Source: CAIKBL01 sp964555355 (GTDB taxonomy: Bacteria; Pseudomonadota; Gammaproteobacteria; Ga0077536). From it: 64,000 nucleotides of DNA. Below are positions 43,554-51,324 of this stretch, piece after piece (the stretch's first letter is position 1; each line of letters starts with the position of its first letter). The translations under genes and the position numbers were made by a program. The DNA lies in NCBI GenBank assembly GCA_964555355.1, contig CAZKRY010000015.1:81128-145127 (forward strand). The letters are read 5' to 3'. The notes under the pieces were generated by a model that was given only the letters and a program-made list of their open reading frames with translations, was not told where the DNA came from and did no database searches.

Positions 43554-45292
43554 CCGTTCGCAGGAAACTTCGGCTGGGTGACTTGCTGGTCGAGAACAAG
43601 ATCATCTCGCAGGCGCAACTCGACGAAGCACTGGTCGACCAAAAAAAATCCGGCCGTAAGCTCGGACAGATCCTGGTCGAGAACGGCTACATGAGGGAAG
43701 ACGCGCTTCTCAGTTTTTTGTCACAGCAATTGAACGTGCCGTTCGTCGAACTCGCGCATTACAAGTTCGAACCGCAGGTGGTCAAACTGGTGCCGGAGAT
43801 CGTCGCGCGCCGATTTCGCGCGGTGGCGTTGAAAGATAAAGGCTCCGCGATTCTGATTGGCATGGCCGATCCGACCAATATCTTCGCCTACGATGAATTG
43901 GCGCGTGTGATTGGACGCACGATCGATATCGCGGTGGTACGCGAACAAGAATTGATTGACACGCTCGATCGCGTGTATCGCCAGTCGGATCAAATTTCGG
44001 GTCTCGCCGAGCAACTTAACGACGAACTTAAAGAGAGCGATTTCGACGTCAGCCAATTAGCAGTGGGCGCCGACTTGACCGACGCGCCGGTGGTCAAACT
44101 TCTTCACTCGTTGTTCCGAGATGCAGTGCAGATGAAAGCCTCCGATATTCATATCGAACCTGATGAGACCGTTTTGCGCATCAGGCAGCGGATCGACGGG
44201 CATCTGCAAGAGCAATTAATCAACGAGCGGCGTATCGCGCCGGCGTTGGTACAGCGTTTGAAGCTGATGGCGAGTCTGGATATCTCGGAAAAGCGCTTGC
44301 CGCAGGATGGCCGATTTAGCATCCGGGTTGGCGAACGCAATATTGACGTGCGCATGTCCACCATGCCGCTGCAGACCGGTGAGGCGGTAGTCATGCGCTT
44401 GCTCGATCAAAGCGAGGGCGTGCGCGACCTCGAGAAACTCGGTATGCCGCCGACGATCCTGGGCCGCTTTCGACAGGCGATCCGCCGGCCCCATGGCATC
44501 GTGATTGTGACGGGGCCGACCGGCAGCGGTAAGACTTCAACGTTGTACTCGGCACTCAAGCTCTTGAATCAACCCGAGATCAAAATCGTCACCGTCGAAG
44601 ATCCGGTCGAGTATCGCTTGCCGCGCGTCAACCAAGTGCAAGTGAACCCACAAATCGGTTTGACGTTCGCGCGAGTGTTGCGCACCACATTGCGGCAAGA
44701 CCCGGACATCGTTTTGATCGGCGAAATGCGCGATCAAGAAACCGCCGAGATTGGCCTCCGCGCGGCGATGACCGGACATCTGGTGTTGTCGACGTTACAT
44801 ACCAACGACGCCGTTAGCACGGTCAGCCGCCTGCTCGATATGGGCGCGCAAGGCTATTTGCTCGCGGCGTCGCTGCATGCGGTATTGGCGCAACGCCTCA
44901 TCCGACGCATCTGTGTCGAGTGCAGTGCGCCGCATGCGCTCGATGCGCTGAGTCGCGGCTGGGTCCAAACGAAAGCCGGGAGCGCGGTGGCGGCGGGCGA
45001 ATTTCGGCAAGGCAGCGGTTGCCATCATTGTCATAACACGGGTTATCGCGGGCGGATCGGCGTCTACGAAATGCTTGAGATCGATAACGAGATGGCGCAG
45101 GCGCTGGCCCGCGGCGACGCCGGTGAATTCGCCGCCGCGGCGCGGCGCAGCCACTATCGTCCGCTTGAACTCGTCGCCTTGGACTACGCGCAAGCGCATA
45201 TCACGACGGTGTCGGAAGCAATGCGCATTGCCGTGGACACCGAGGCCGCGGCCGAGCGCGGGACGCAAGCAGCCGAACGTCACGTCGCGTAG
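43550..45292 (+). CDS. mshE: MshE, pilus extension ATPase with c-di-GMP-binding N-domain
   Basis: A 580-residue GspE/PilB-type hexameric ATPase that drives MSHA pilus extension. The N-terminal MshEN domain has tandem motifs RLGDLLVENKIISQAQL (8-24) and KLGQILVENGYMREDAL (37-53), each followed by a Gln; this is the known c-di-GMP-binding module of Vibrio MshE. The ATPase has Walker A GPTGSGKTS near 322, an Asp box and Walker B with VLIGEMRDQET. A zinc tetracysteine is formed by CVEC near 456 and CHHC near 490. The GTG start overlaps mshN. Confidence 0.95.
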   Translation: MTVRRKLRLGDLLVENKIISQAQLDEALVDQKKSGRKLGQILVENGYMREDALLSFLSQQLNVPFVELAHYKFEPQVVKLVPEIVARRFRAVALKDKGSAILIGMADPTNIFAYDELARVIGRTIDIAVVREQELIDTLDRVYRQSDQISGLAEQLNDELKESDFDVSQLAVGADLTDAPVVKLLHSLFRDAVQMKASDIHIEPDETVLRIRQRIDGHLQEQLINERRIAPALVQRLKLMASLDISEKRLPQDGRFSIRVGERNIDVRMSTMPLQTGEAVVMRLLDQSEGVRDLEKLGMPPTILGRFRQAIRRPHGIVIVTGPTGSGKTSTLYSALKLLNQPEIKIVTVEDPVEYRLPRVNQVQVNPQIGLTFARVLRTTLRQDPDIVLIGEMRDQETAEIGLRAAMTGHLVLSTLHTNDAVSTVSRLLDMGAQGYLLAASLHAVLAQRLIRRICVECSAPHALDALSRGWVQTKAGSAVAAGEFRQGSGCHHCHNTGYRGRIGVYEMLEIDNEMAQALARGDAGEFAAAARRSHYRPLELVALDYAQAHITTVSEAMRIAVDTEAAAERGTQAAERHVA

Positions 45293-45305
45293 ACCCAAGT
45301 CCTCG

Positions 45306-46529
45306 ATGCCGCATTATCAATACAAAGGCCGCGATCGCCGTGGCGAAGTCATGCACGGCATCTTGGATGGCGTGAGCGCCGAGGCCGTGGCCGCGCAGTT
45401 ATTGAATAGCGGTATCACGCCGGTGGATATTCGTGAGGCGGTGCGCCAAACCCGGTTTGAAGACCTCTGGCGCGCGTTGCAACGGCGGTCTCCCGGCGCG
45501 GAAGATCTCATTTTGCTGTGCCGTCAAATGTACACGTTGACGAAAGCCGGGGTACCGATCAATCAGGCGATCGCGGGCTTGGTGCGCTCGACGCGTAACG
45601 AAGTCATGGCCGAGATTTTGACCGACGTGAAAAGTTTCATCGAGAGCGGGCGCGAATTCTCGATGGCGCTTGCACGACATTCCAAAGTGTTCTCCAGCCT
45701 GTTCATCAATACAGTACGAATCGGCGAGAGCACCGGGCGCTTGGACGAAGCGTTTCTCAAGCTCGCGGAGTATCTCGATCGCGATCGTGATACACGTGCC
45801 CGCATCAAAAGCGCATTGCGTTACCCAACCTTTGTCGTGGTCGCCATTGCGATTGCAATCGGCATCATGAATGTGGTGGTCATCCCGCAGTTCTCGGCGA
45901 TCTTTGCGCGCGCCAAAGTGGAGTTGCCGCTGCCGACTAAGATACTCGTGTCGTCCTCCAAATTCTGCGTGACTTATTGGCCGATAATGCTTTTGGGACT
46001 CGTGGTTGCGGCGGTGGCGACCCGGGCGTGGGTGCAGTCCGAATCTGGGCGTTATCGCTGGGACAAGTGGAAGCTCAGCATTCCGATCATCGGCGATATT
46101 GTGTATCGCGCGACGCTCGGTCGTTTTGCCCGCGGGTTTGCGATGTCGTTGAGCGCCGGTGTGCCGTTAACCCAGGCGCTTGGCGTCATGTCTCAGGCAG
46201 TCGATAACGAGTATATCGGCGAGCGCGTGCGCAATATTCGCACCGGTATCGAACGCGGTGATTCGTTATCGCGCAGCGCGACCGCGACCGGCATGTTTTC
46301 TCCATTGGTGCTTCAGATGCTGGCGGTGGGGGAGGAGACGGGTGCGGTCGATGAATTGATGGCCGAGTGCGCTGGATTCTACGAGCGCGAAGTCGACTAC
46401 GACGTTAAAAACTTGAGTCAAAGCATCGAGCCCGTGTTGATTTTATTTCTCGCGGGATTCGTCTTGTTGTTCGCGCTCGGCGTTTTTCTCCCGATGTGGG
46501 ATCTCGCCGCCGTTAAGCTCGCCAAATAG
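45306..46529 (+). CDS. mshG: MshG, PilC/GspF-like platform protein
   Basis: A 407-residue polytopic inner-membrane protein of the GspF family that converts MshE motion into pilin assembly. It begins PHYQYKGRDRRGEVMHG and has two GspF repeats, each starting with a helical cytoplasmic domain (LCRQMYTLTKAGVPINQAI; RFARGFAMSLSAGVPLTQAL), with transmembrane helices near 170-195, 220-240 and 375-400. The ATG lies 13 bases after mshE; a longer frame overlapping mshE is not supported by homology. Confidence 0.94.
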   Translation: MPHYQYKGRDRRGEVMHGILDGVSAEAVAAQLLNSGITPVDIREAVRQTRFEDLWRALQRRSPGAEDLILLCRQMYTLTKAGVPINQAIAGLVRSTRNEVMAEILTDVKSFIESGREFSMALARHSKVFSSLFINTVRIGESTGRLDEAFLKLAEYLDRDRDTRARIKSALRYPTFVVVAIAIAIGIMNVVVIPQFSAIFARAKVELPLPTKILVSSSKFCVTYWPIMLLGLVVAAVATRAWVQSESGRYRWDKWKLSIPIIGDIVYRATLGRFARGFAMSLSAGVPLTQALGVMSQAVDNEYIGERVRNIRTGIERGDSLSRSATATGMFSPLVLQMLAVGEETGAVDELMAECAGFYEREVDYDVKNLSQSIEPVLILFLAGFVLLFALGVFLPMWDLAAVKLAK

Positions 46530-46724
46530 TGCGAACGGTTGCGCAATCCGGGGCTGAAATCTCTGCATCACGCATCAAGATACCAGCCTTCGCGGCCGCT
46601 AATTAACGAGACGCCATCAGCATTACGTTCGCATGCGCGGCAGCGGGTGCTTCGCAACGAGCGTATCAGGGCGTCGGCGGCCGGTTCGCGGACCGCGATA
46701 TACCCGAATTAGAGAGGATTGAGT

Positions 46725-47183
46725 ATGAGACGCCATGCCGGCTTTACGTTAATCGAATTGATCACGGTCATTGTCATCCTTGGTATTTTATCCGCGTTTG
46801 CCTTGCCGCGATTCGCGGGACTTGAAGCGCATGCGCGCGCGGCGTCTTTGGAAGGGTTGGCCGGTAGCATCCGCAGCGGCGCGGCCCTTGCGCATTCATT
46901 GTGGCTCGCGCAGGGCGGCGGCAGCTTAGCCTCGGTGACGATGGAAGGCGAGACCATCACGATGGATACCACCACCGGTTATCCGGGTGACAGTGATGCG
47001 GGCATTAAGAAGGTCCTCTCGGATCTGTCGGGCTTCACCGCGGAAGCCATTGCGGGTGACGCGCCTGGCTACACTTTTGGGATTGAAAACATCGCGACCA
47101 CAAGTTGTAAGGTCACTTATTTGCTTGGCACGGCATCAGGCGAACCACCGACGGTGACCGTGACCAATGGTGATTGCGATTGA
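46725..47183 (+). CDS. mshA: MSHA major pilin (MshA/MshB type)
   Basis: A 152-residue type IV prepilin. The leader MRRHAG is cut before Phe, giving FTLIELITVIVILGIL with Glu5. The C-terminal half has two cysteines (TTSCKVTY and GDCD) that would form the D-loop disulfide. AGAGAGGA at 46711-46718 is the ribosome site and decides the ATG; a TTG 6 bases upstream also opens the frame. The 195-base gap from mshG would allow its own promoter, though I cannot point to one. Only one such pilin gene is present, where Vibrio and Shewanella have mshB and mshA. Confidence 0.88.
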   Translation: MRRHAGFTLIELITVIVILGILSAFALPRFAGLEAHARAASLEGLAGSIRSGAALAHSLWLAQGGGSLASVTMEGETITMDTTTGYPGDSDAGIKKVLSDLSGFTAEAIAGDAPGYTFGIENIATTSCKVTYLLGTASGEPPTVTVTNGDCD

Positions 47184-47237
47184 TCGCAAAACGGCGATTC
47201 GCGGTGAGTTAATCGCTTGCGAGAAGTTGCCGTTCTC

Positions 47238-47723
47238 ATGCCGCGGCCGGCCAAGCACCGACTCGTCCGCGGCTTCACCTTGGTGGAGTTGCTGACCACC
47301 ATGACGATTATTGGGGTGCTTGCCGCGGTCTCCGGACCACGTTTTTTCTCGACCCCAGCGTTCGCCGCGCGCGGATTTGCCGACGATCTGCGCGGCGCCT
47401 TGCGTTACGCACAACACCTCGCGATCGCCTCCGGGTGCGGCGTTCAAGTCACCATCGATACCGGCGGCTATCAGGTCATGCGCTTCGGCGGTGGCGATTG
47501 TAACGACCGCACGGGCCCCTTATCCGCCGTGCACCGCAGTGGAGGCGATGAACTTCGGGCCGCATTGCCGGATGGGATAAGCGGCCGCAGCGCCGAGTTT
47601 TATTTCGACACGCTCGGGCGACCGCGTAGCGCGTCCAGTGGCAGGTTAATCGATTCCGATATAGAACTGGCTTTTGACACCGTTCGCGTGCGTGTGCACG
47701 CGGAAAGCGGCCTGGTGGAGTAA
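47238..47723 (+). CDS. mshC: MshC, GspH-like minor pilin
   Basis: A 161-residue minor prepilin. The leader MPRPAKHRLVRG precedes FTLVELLTTMTIIGVLA with Glu5. The globular part (ALRYAQHLAIASGCGVQVTIDTGGY, in segments) resembles GspH/FimT minor pilins. I choose the ATG at 47238; a TTG at 47217 would lengthen the leader. The stop lies 4 bases before mshD. Confidence 0.85.
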   Translation: MPRPAKHRLVRGFTLVELLTTMTIIGVLAAVSGPRFFSTPAFAARGFADDLRGALRYAQHLAIASGCGVQVTIDTGGYQVMRFGGGDCNDRTGPLSAVHRSGGDELRAALPDGISGRSAEFYFDTLGRPRSASSGRLIDSDIELAFDTVRVRVHAESGLVE

Positions 47724-47727
47724 CCCC

Positions 47728-48282
47728 ATGGGCCGTGCCGTGCGTGGCGTGACGTTAATCGAACTTATTGCGTCGATTGTCATCATTTCCGTCGCGCTCG
47801 TTGGTCTCATGGTCGCGGTGGCGGCCGCGAGCGGCCGCAGTGCCGATCCGATGATCGAGGCGCAAGCCCAAGCGATCGCCGCGGCATACGTCGATGAAAT
47901 CGCGCAGACAGGGTTCTGCGATCCTTCGTATGACCCGGACGGCGATCCCGCGACGGGATGTCGTGCCGAATGCGTCGCGAGTCCTTGTCGCAGCGGGTGC
48001 GGCGGCGCGGCGTTTGGGGCCGAAGCCGGGCGCGCCGCGTTTGACGATATCTGCGATTACGCCGGGTTGCGCGATTCCGGCGCGACCGATCGCGTGGGGC
48101 GCGCACTGGCCGGACTCGAAGGCTATGCGGTCAATGTCGCGGTCGCGGATTCCGGGGTCACGCTCGGCAATCCGGCATTGCGCGCTGACACGGGTCAGGT
48201 CGTGCGTGTCGATGTCACGGTCACGCACGCCGGTCTCGCGCAGCCGCTCGCATTATCTCGCTACAAGACCAACGTGCCGTGA
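47728..48282 (+). CDS. mshD: MshD, minor pilin with cysteine-rich loop
   Basis: A 184-residue minor prepilin with leader MGRAVRG, cut before VTLIELIASIVIISVAL (Glu5 present). Residues 64-109 hold six cysteines (64, 78, 82, 87, 91, 109) around DPDGDPATG, an Asp-rich loop that resembles calcium-binding loops. The C-terminal half is an ordinary beta-rich pilin head. The stop overlaps mshO by GTGA. Confidence 0.85.
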   Translation: MGRAVRGVTLIELIASIVIISVALVGLMVAVAAASGRSADPMIEAQAQAIAAAYVDEIAQTGFCDPSYDPDGDPATGCRAECVASPCRSGCGGAAFGAEAGRAAFDDICDYAGLRDSGATDRVGRALAGLEGYAVNVAVADSGVTLGNPALRADTGQVVRVDVTVTHAGLAQPLALSRYKTNVP

Positions 48283-49166
48283 GTGCGCGATCCGCGACCG
48301 GCTTCACGCTCATTGAACTTATCGTTGTCATGACGATAAGCGCGATTTTGAGCCTGGTCGTTTGGCGCAATATTGCTGAACCCGTCAAGGCGTTCGCCGA
48401 AACGACGCGCCGCGCCGAACTCGTCGCGAGCGCGGAGACGGCGCTTGCGCGCATCGACCGTGAATTACGTACGGCGCTCCCGAATAGCGTGCGTGTGACC
48501 CCAGGCGGTACGGCGCTCGAGTTTTTGCGTACAACCAACGGCGGCCGTTATCGCGCCGAAGTGGACGTGACGGATGCGACGAGCGACGCCATCGCGCTCG
48601 CGGCGAGTGCCGATAGCTTTAACGTTCTCGGTGGGCTCGCGACGGACGTGATCCCAACGGGCGGCGCCGGGGGCACCACGGCGTGCATGGCGGGGGCGAT
48701 CAATTGCGTCGCCATATACAACACTGGCGTGCCGGCTGATTGCGCGATGTTCAGCGGCCCGCGCAGCAATGCTTACTGTGGCGACAATTTGGCCGGGGTG
48801 GTTGGCTATGACGCCGGCACACGGGTGCTATCGTTTGCGCGCGGCGTCACTGCAAGCGCGTGGCCGGCGGCGTCGCCCTACCAGCGGTTTTTTATCGTCG
48901 ACACCCCCGTGACTTTGAACTGCGGCGAAGGGCGCCTGCGGCGCTACGCCAATTACCCCATCAACGCGACCCAACGAGCGACCCCCGCGGGGGCGGCTAG
49001 CGATCTCGCCGCGCGGGTCGAATCTTGTGAGTTTACTTACGATCCCGGCACTGCGACTCGCCAAGGGCTCGTCACCGTGCGACTGGTACTGGCGAGCGAT
49101 AACCTCGAGGGGGCGCGCGAGGCGATCACGTTGCTGCAACAGATCCCGATCGCCAATGCGCCGTAA
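48279..49166 (+). CDS. mshO: MshO, minor pilin
   Basis: A 295-residue PilW/GspJ-like minor prepilin starting at GTG. The leader MSARSATG is cut before FTLIELIVVMTISAIL with Glu5. The large head contains several cysteines (TTACMAGAINC, ADCAMF, AYCGD, LNCGEG, ESCEF). MshO is one of the minor pilins thought to prime the tip. It overlaps mshD by four bases and mshP by eleven. Confidence 0.87.
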   Translation: MSARSATGFTLIELIVVMTISAILSLVVWRNIAEPVKAFAETTRRAELVASAETALARIDRELRTALPNSVRVTPGGTALEFLRTTNGGRYRAEVDVTDATSDAIALAASADSFNVLGGLATDVIPTGGAGGTTACMAGAINCVAIYNTGVPADCAMFSGPRSNAYCGDNLAGVVGYDAGTRVLSFARGVTASAWPAASPYQRFFIVDTPVTLNCGEGRLRRYANYPINATQRATPAGAASDLAARVESCEFTYDPGTATRQGLVTVRLVLASDNLEGAREAITLLQQIPIANAP

Positions 49167-49581
49167 CCCGATTCAGCACTGCAAACAACGGGGCTTTACA
49201 CTGGTCTCTGCCGTGTTTGTGGTGGTCGTCGTGTCGATGCTGGCGGGATTCCTCGTCAATATCGAATCCGGACAGCGCGGCACGGGCGTGCTTCGTTTGA
49301 TGAGCGCGCGCGCGGAACGCGCGGCACAAAGCGGCATGGAATGGGCGGTCGCGCGCGTCTTAATCGATGACGCTTGCATCGCGGATGGGACGCGCTTCGC
49401 GTTAGCCGGACCAGCACTGCGCGGTTTTGAGGTCGAACTGAATTGCACGGCAACTGCGGTCGTCGAAGGTGTGCGGCGCTATCAGACGTTTACTTTGCGT
49501 GCCTTCGCGCGATACGGCAGACCTGGCGGCGAAGACTACTTTCAACGGCAATTGGTCGCGAACGTTACCTCGGCGCGCTGA
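49156..49581 (+). CDS. mshP: MshP, minor pilin lacking Glu5
   Basis: A 141-residue prepilin-like protein. The leader MRRNPIQHCKQRG precedes FTLVSAVFVVVVVSMLAG, where position 5 is Ser instead of Glu, as in PilX/GspK-type tip pilins. The head has two cysteines (DDACIADG, LNCTAT). It starts 11 bases inside mshO and ends overlapping convergent trmL by 17 bases. mshQ, which follows in Vibrio and Shewanella, is absent. Confidence 0.85.
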   Translation: MRRNPIQHCKQRGFTLVSAVFVVVVVSMLAGFLVNIESGQRGTGVLRLMSARAERAAQSGMEWAVARVLIDDACIADGTRFALAGPALRGFEVELNCTATAVVEGVRRYQTFTLRAFARYGRPGGEDYFQRQLVANVTSAR

Positions 49582-50026
49582 ACTCACATTGACGCATGGC
49601 CTCGTAAAGTGCGATGGCGACCGCATTCGCGAGGTTGAGGCTGCGAATGCCACTGCGCATGGGAATGCGCAGTCGATATTCGGGCGGCAGGCTTGCGCGG
49701 ATATCAGGCGGTAGACCGCGCGATTCCGGGCCGAACAACAGAACATCGCCGGCGCCAAAACGATGCGTGTAGAGCGATTTCTCCCCATGCGTCGTGAAGG
49801 CAACGATGCGCGCGCCAGTCTGCGCGGCAAACGCCGCATATCCGGTGTGAGTCACCACGCTCGCAAATTCACGGTAATCCAGGCCCGCACGGCGTAACGC
49901 GCGATCGTCTAAGTGGAACCCCAGCGGTCCAATGAGGTGCAAGCGTGCGCCTGCCGCGGCACACAGGCGTATAATGTTGCCGGTATTCGGCGGTATTTCC
50001 GGCTGAAAAAGCGCTACGTCAAACAC
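49565..50026 (-). CDS. trmL: TrmL, tRNA (cytidine/uridine-34-2'-O)-methyltransferase
   Basis: A 153-residue SPOUT-fold methyltransferase that 2'-O-methylates the wobble base of tRNA-Leu. ALFQPEIPPNTGNIIRLCAA is the family N-terminus, LFGPESRGLPP and IPMRSGIRSLNLANAVAIALYE form the SAM knot, in segments. The start is taken at GTG (VFDVALF); a TTG two codons upstream is possible. Convergent with mshP and divergent from pyrD. Confidence 0.93.
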   Translation of the reverse strand: MFDVALFQPEIPPNTGNIIRLCAAAGARLHLIGPLGFHLDDRALRRAGLDYREFASVVTHTGYAAFAAQTGARIVAFTTHGEKSLYTHRFGAGDVLLFGPESRGLPPDIRASLPPEYRLRIPMRSGIRSLNLANAVAIALYEAMRQCEFSAPR

Positions 50027-50049
50027 GGCCAACAGATATCACAATCACA

Positions 50050-51027
50050 ATGGATGCACCTGCTTTACCCGACGCGCGGTTGCGCACAACGTTCTGCGGC
50101 ATGGACTTCGCGTCGCCGTTGGTGTTGCTCTCGGGCTGCGTCGGATTCGGCGAGGAATATACACGGGTGCGCGGCTTTTCCAATCGCGAGGTTGGGGCGG
50201 TGTGTTTGAAGGGCACGACGCTGGCCCCGCGTTTGGGAAATCCGCCGCATCGCGTCTTTGAAACGCCGGCCGGCATGTTGAATGCGATCGGTCTACAAAA
50301 TCCCGGGGCTCACGCCGTCGTTAATACCATCCTGCCGCAGCTAGATTTTAGTGAGACCCGCTTTATCGCGAACGTGTCGGGATCGACGGTTGAAGAGTAT
50401 GCGGAAGTAACGCGAATTTTTGATGATTCGCCAATCGACGCGCTGGAAATCAATATCTCTTGTCCGAACGTTAAAGAAGGCGGCGTCGCTTTCGGCAACA
50501 ATCCGGAAATGTCGGCGCGCGTGGTCGCGGCCTGCCGCCGTGTCACCTGCAAACCACTGATCACCAAGTTGTCGCCCAATCAAACGGATATCGCTGAAAA
50601 CGCGCGCCGTTGTATCGAAGCCGGCACGGATGCATTCGCCGTTATCAACACGTTGATGGGAATGGCAATCGATGCGGAGCGACGGGTTCCGGTGATCGGC
50701 AATATCCAGGGCGGTTTATCCGGACCTGCCATTAAGCCAATCGCGTTGCTAAAGGTCTATCAGGTCGCACAGGTATGCCGGCCGCTCAACATCCCGATTA
50801 TTGGTCAGGGCGGGATTACCTCGGCAACCGACGCCGTGGAGTTCATGCTCGCGGGCGCGAGTGCCGTCGGGATTGGGACCGGGCTATTTTATGAGCCGTT
50901 GCTCTGCCGAGATATCAACGCGGGGCTTGTCGATTACCTGGAGCGGCATCGCTTTACGCACGTTTCGGAGTTGGTTGGTGCGCTCGATGCGCGGACGAGT
51001 CCGGCGCCTAGCCCGACAAACGCTTAA
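50050..51027 (+). CDS. pyrD: Dihydroorotate dehydrogenase, class 1B type
   Basis: A 325-residue FMN enzyme that oxidises dihydroorotate to orotate in pyrimidine synthesis. The catalytic base is Cys in EINISCPNVKEGG, the class 1 feature, and GGMLNAIGLQNPG-like (AGMLNAIGLQNPG) plus GGLSGPAIKP match class 1B (Bacillus PyrD) well. Class 1B normally works with the Fe-S/FAD subunit PyrK, which is not encoded nearby. Most gammaproteobacteria have the class 2 membrane enzyme, so the role here (main enzyme or side activity) is open. Confidence 0.85.
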   Translation: MDAPALPDARLRTTFCGMDFASPLVLLSGCVGFGEEYTRVRGFSNREVGAVCLKGTTLAPRLGNPPHRVFETPAGMLNAIGLQNPGAHAVVNTILPQLDFSETRFIANVSGSTVEEYAEVTRIFDDSPIDALEINISCPNVKEGGVAFGNNPEMSARVVAACRRVTCKPLITKLSPNQTDIAENARRCIEAGTDAFAVINTLMGMAIDAERRVPVIGNIQGGLSGPAIKPIALLKVYQVAQVCRPLNIPIIGQGGITSATDAVEFMLAGASAVGIGTGLFYEPLLCRDINAGLVDYLERHRFTHVSELVGALDARTSPAPSPTNA

Positions 51028-51316
51028 GAAATACCTTCATTTCCTTGGCCGCTTGCACGTCGCCTTTGCGTTCGGCCGCGGCTATCCCATTGGCATAAGC
51101 GGCCTGTGCCAGCGCGGGGTGATGCGCGGCCGTCAACGCCTTGCCGAGCATTTTCCACGCGGCGGAGTAGTCCGGATCGAGTGTGACCGCTTGCTGAAAA
51201 TGCACGACGGCGCGCGCTGGGTCCTCGTCGAGATACGCCATTCCCAAACTATATCGCAGCACTGGAGAATCCTGGCCGCGCGCGAGCAATGCTTCCAAGA
51301 CTTGCGGATTCGCCAT
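51008..51316 (-). CDS. Small TPR-repeat protein
   Basis: A 102-residue soluble protein of about two TPR units (VLRYSLGMAYLDEDPARAVVHFQQAVTLDPDYSAAW in segments, then GKALTAAHHPALAQAAYANG). Probably a scaffold or protein-interaction module. It lies 8 bases after ntrX at the end of the minus-strand operon and overlaps the 3' end of pyrD by 20 bases. Confidence 0.8.
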   Translation of the reverse strand: MANPQVLEALLARGQDSPVLRYSLGMAYLDEDPARAVVHFQQAVTLDPDYSAAWKMLGKALTAAHHPALAQAAYANGIAAAERKGDVQAAKEMKVFLKRLSG

Positions 51317-51324
51317 GCCACGCG

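Noticed and set aside
46530..46724. An mshF gene or a sigma-54 promoter between mshG and the pilin gene
   Set aside because: No open frame resembling MshF and no GG-N10-GC element with the right flanks was found; the gap holds only a good ribosome site.
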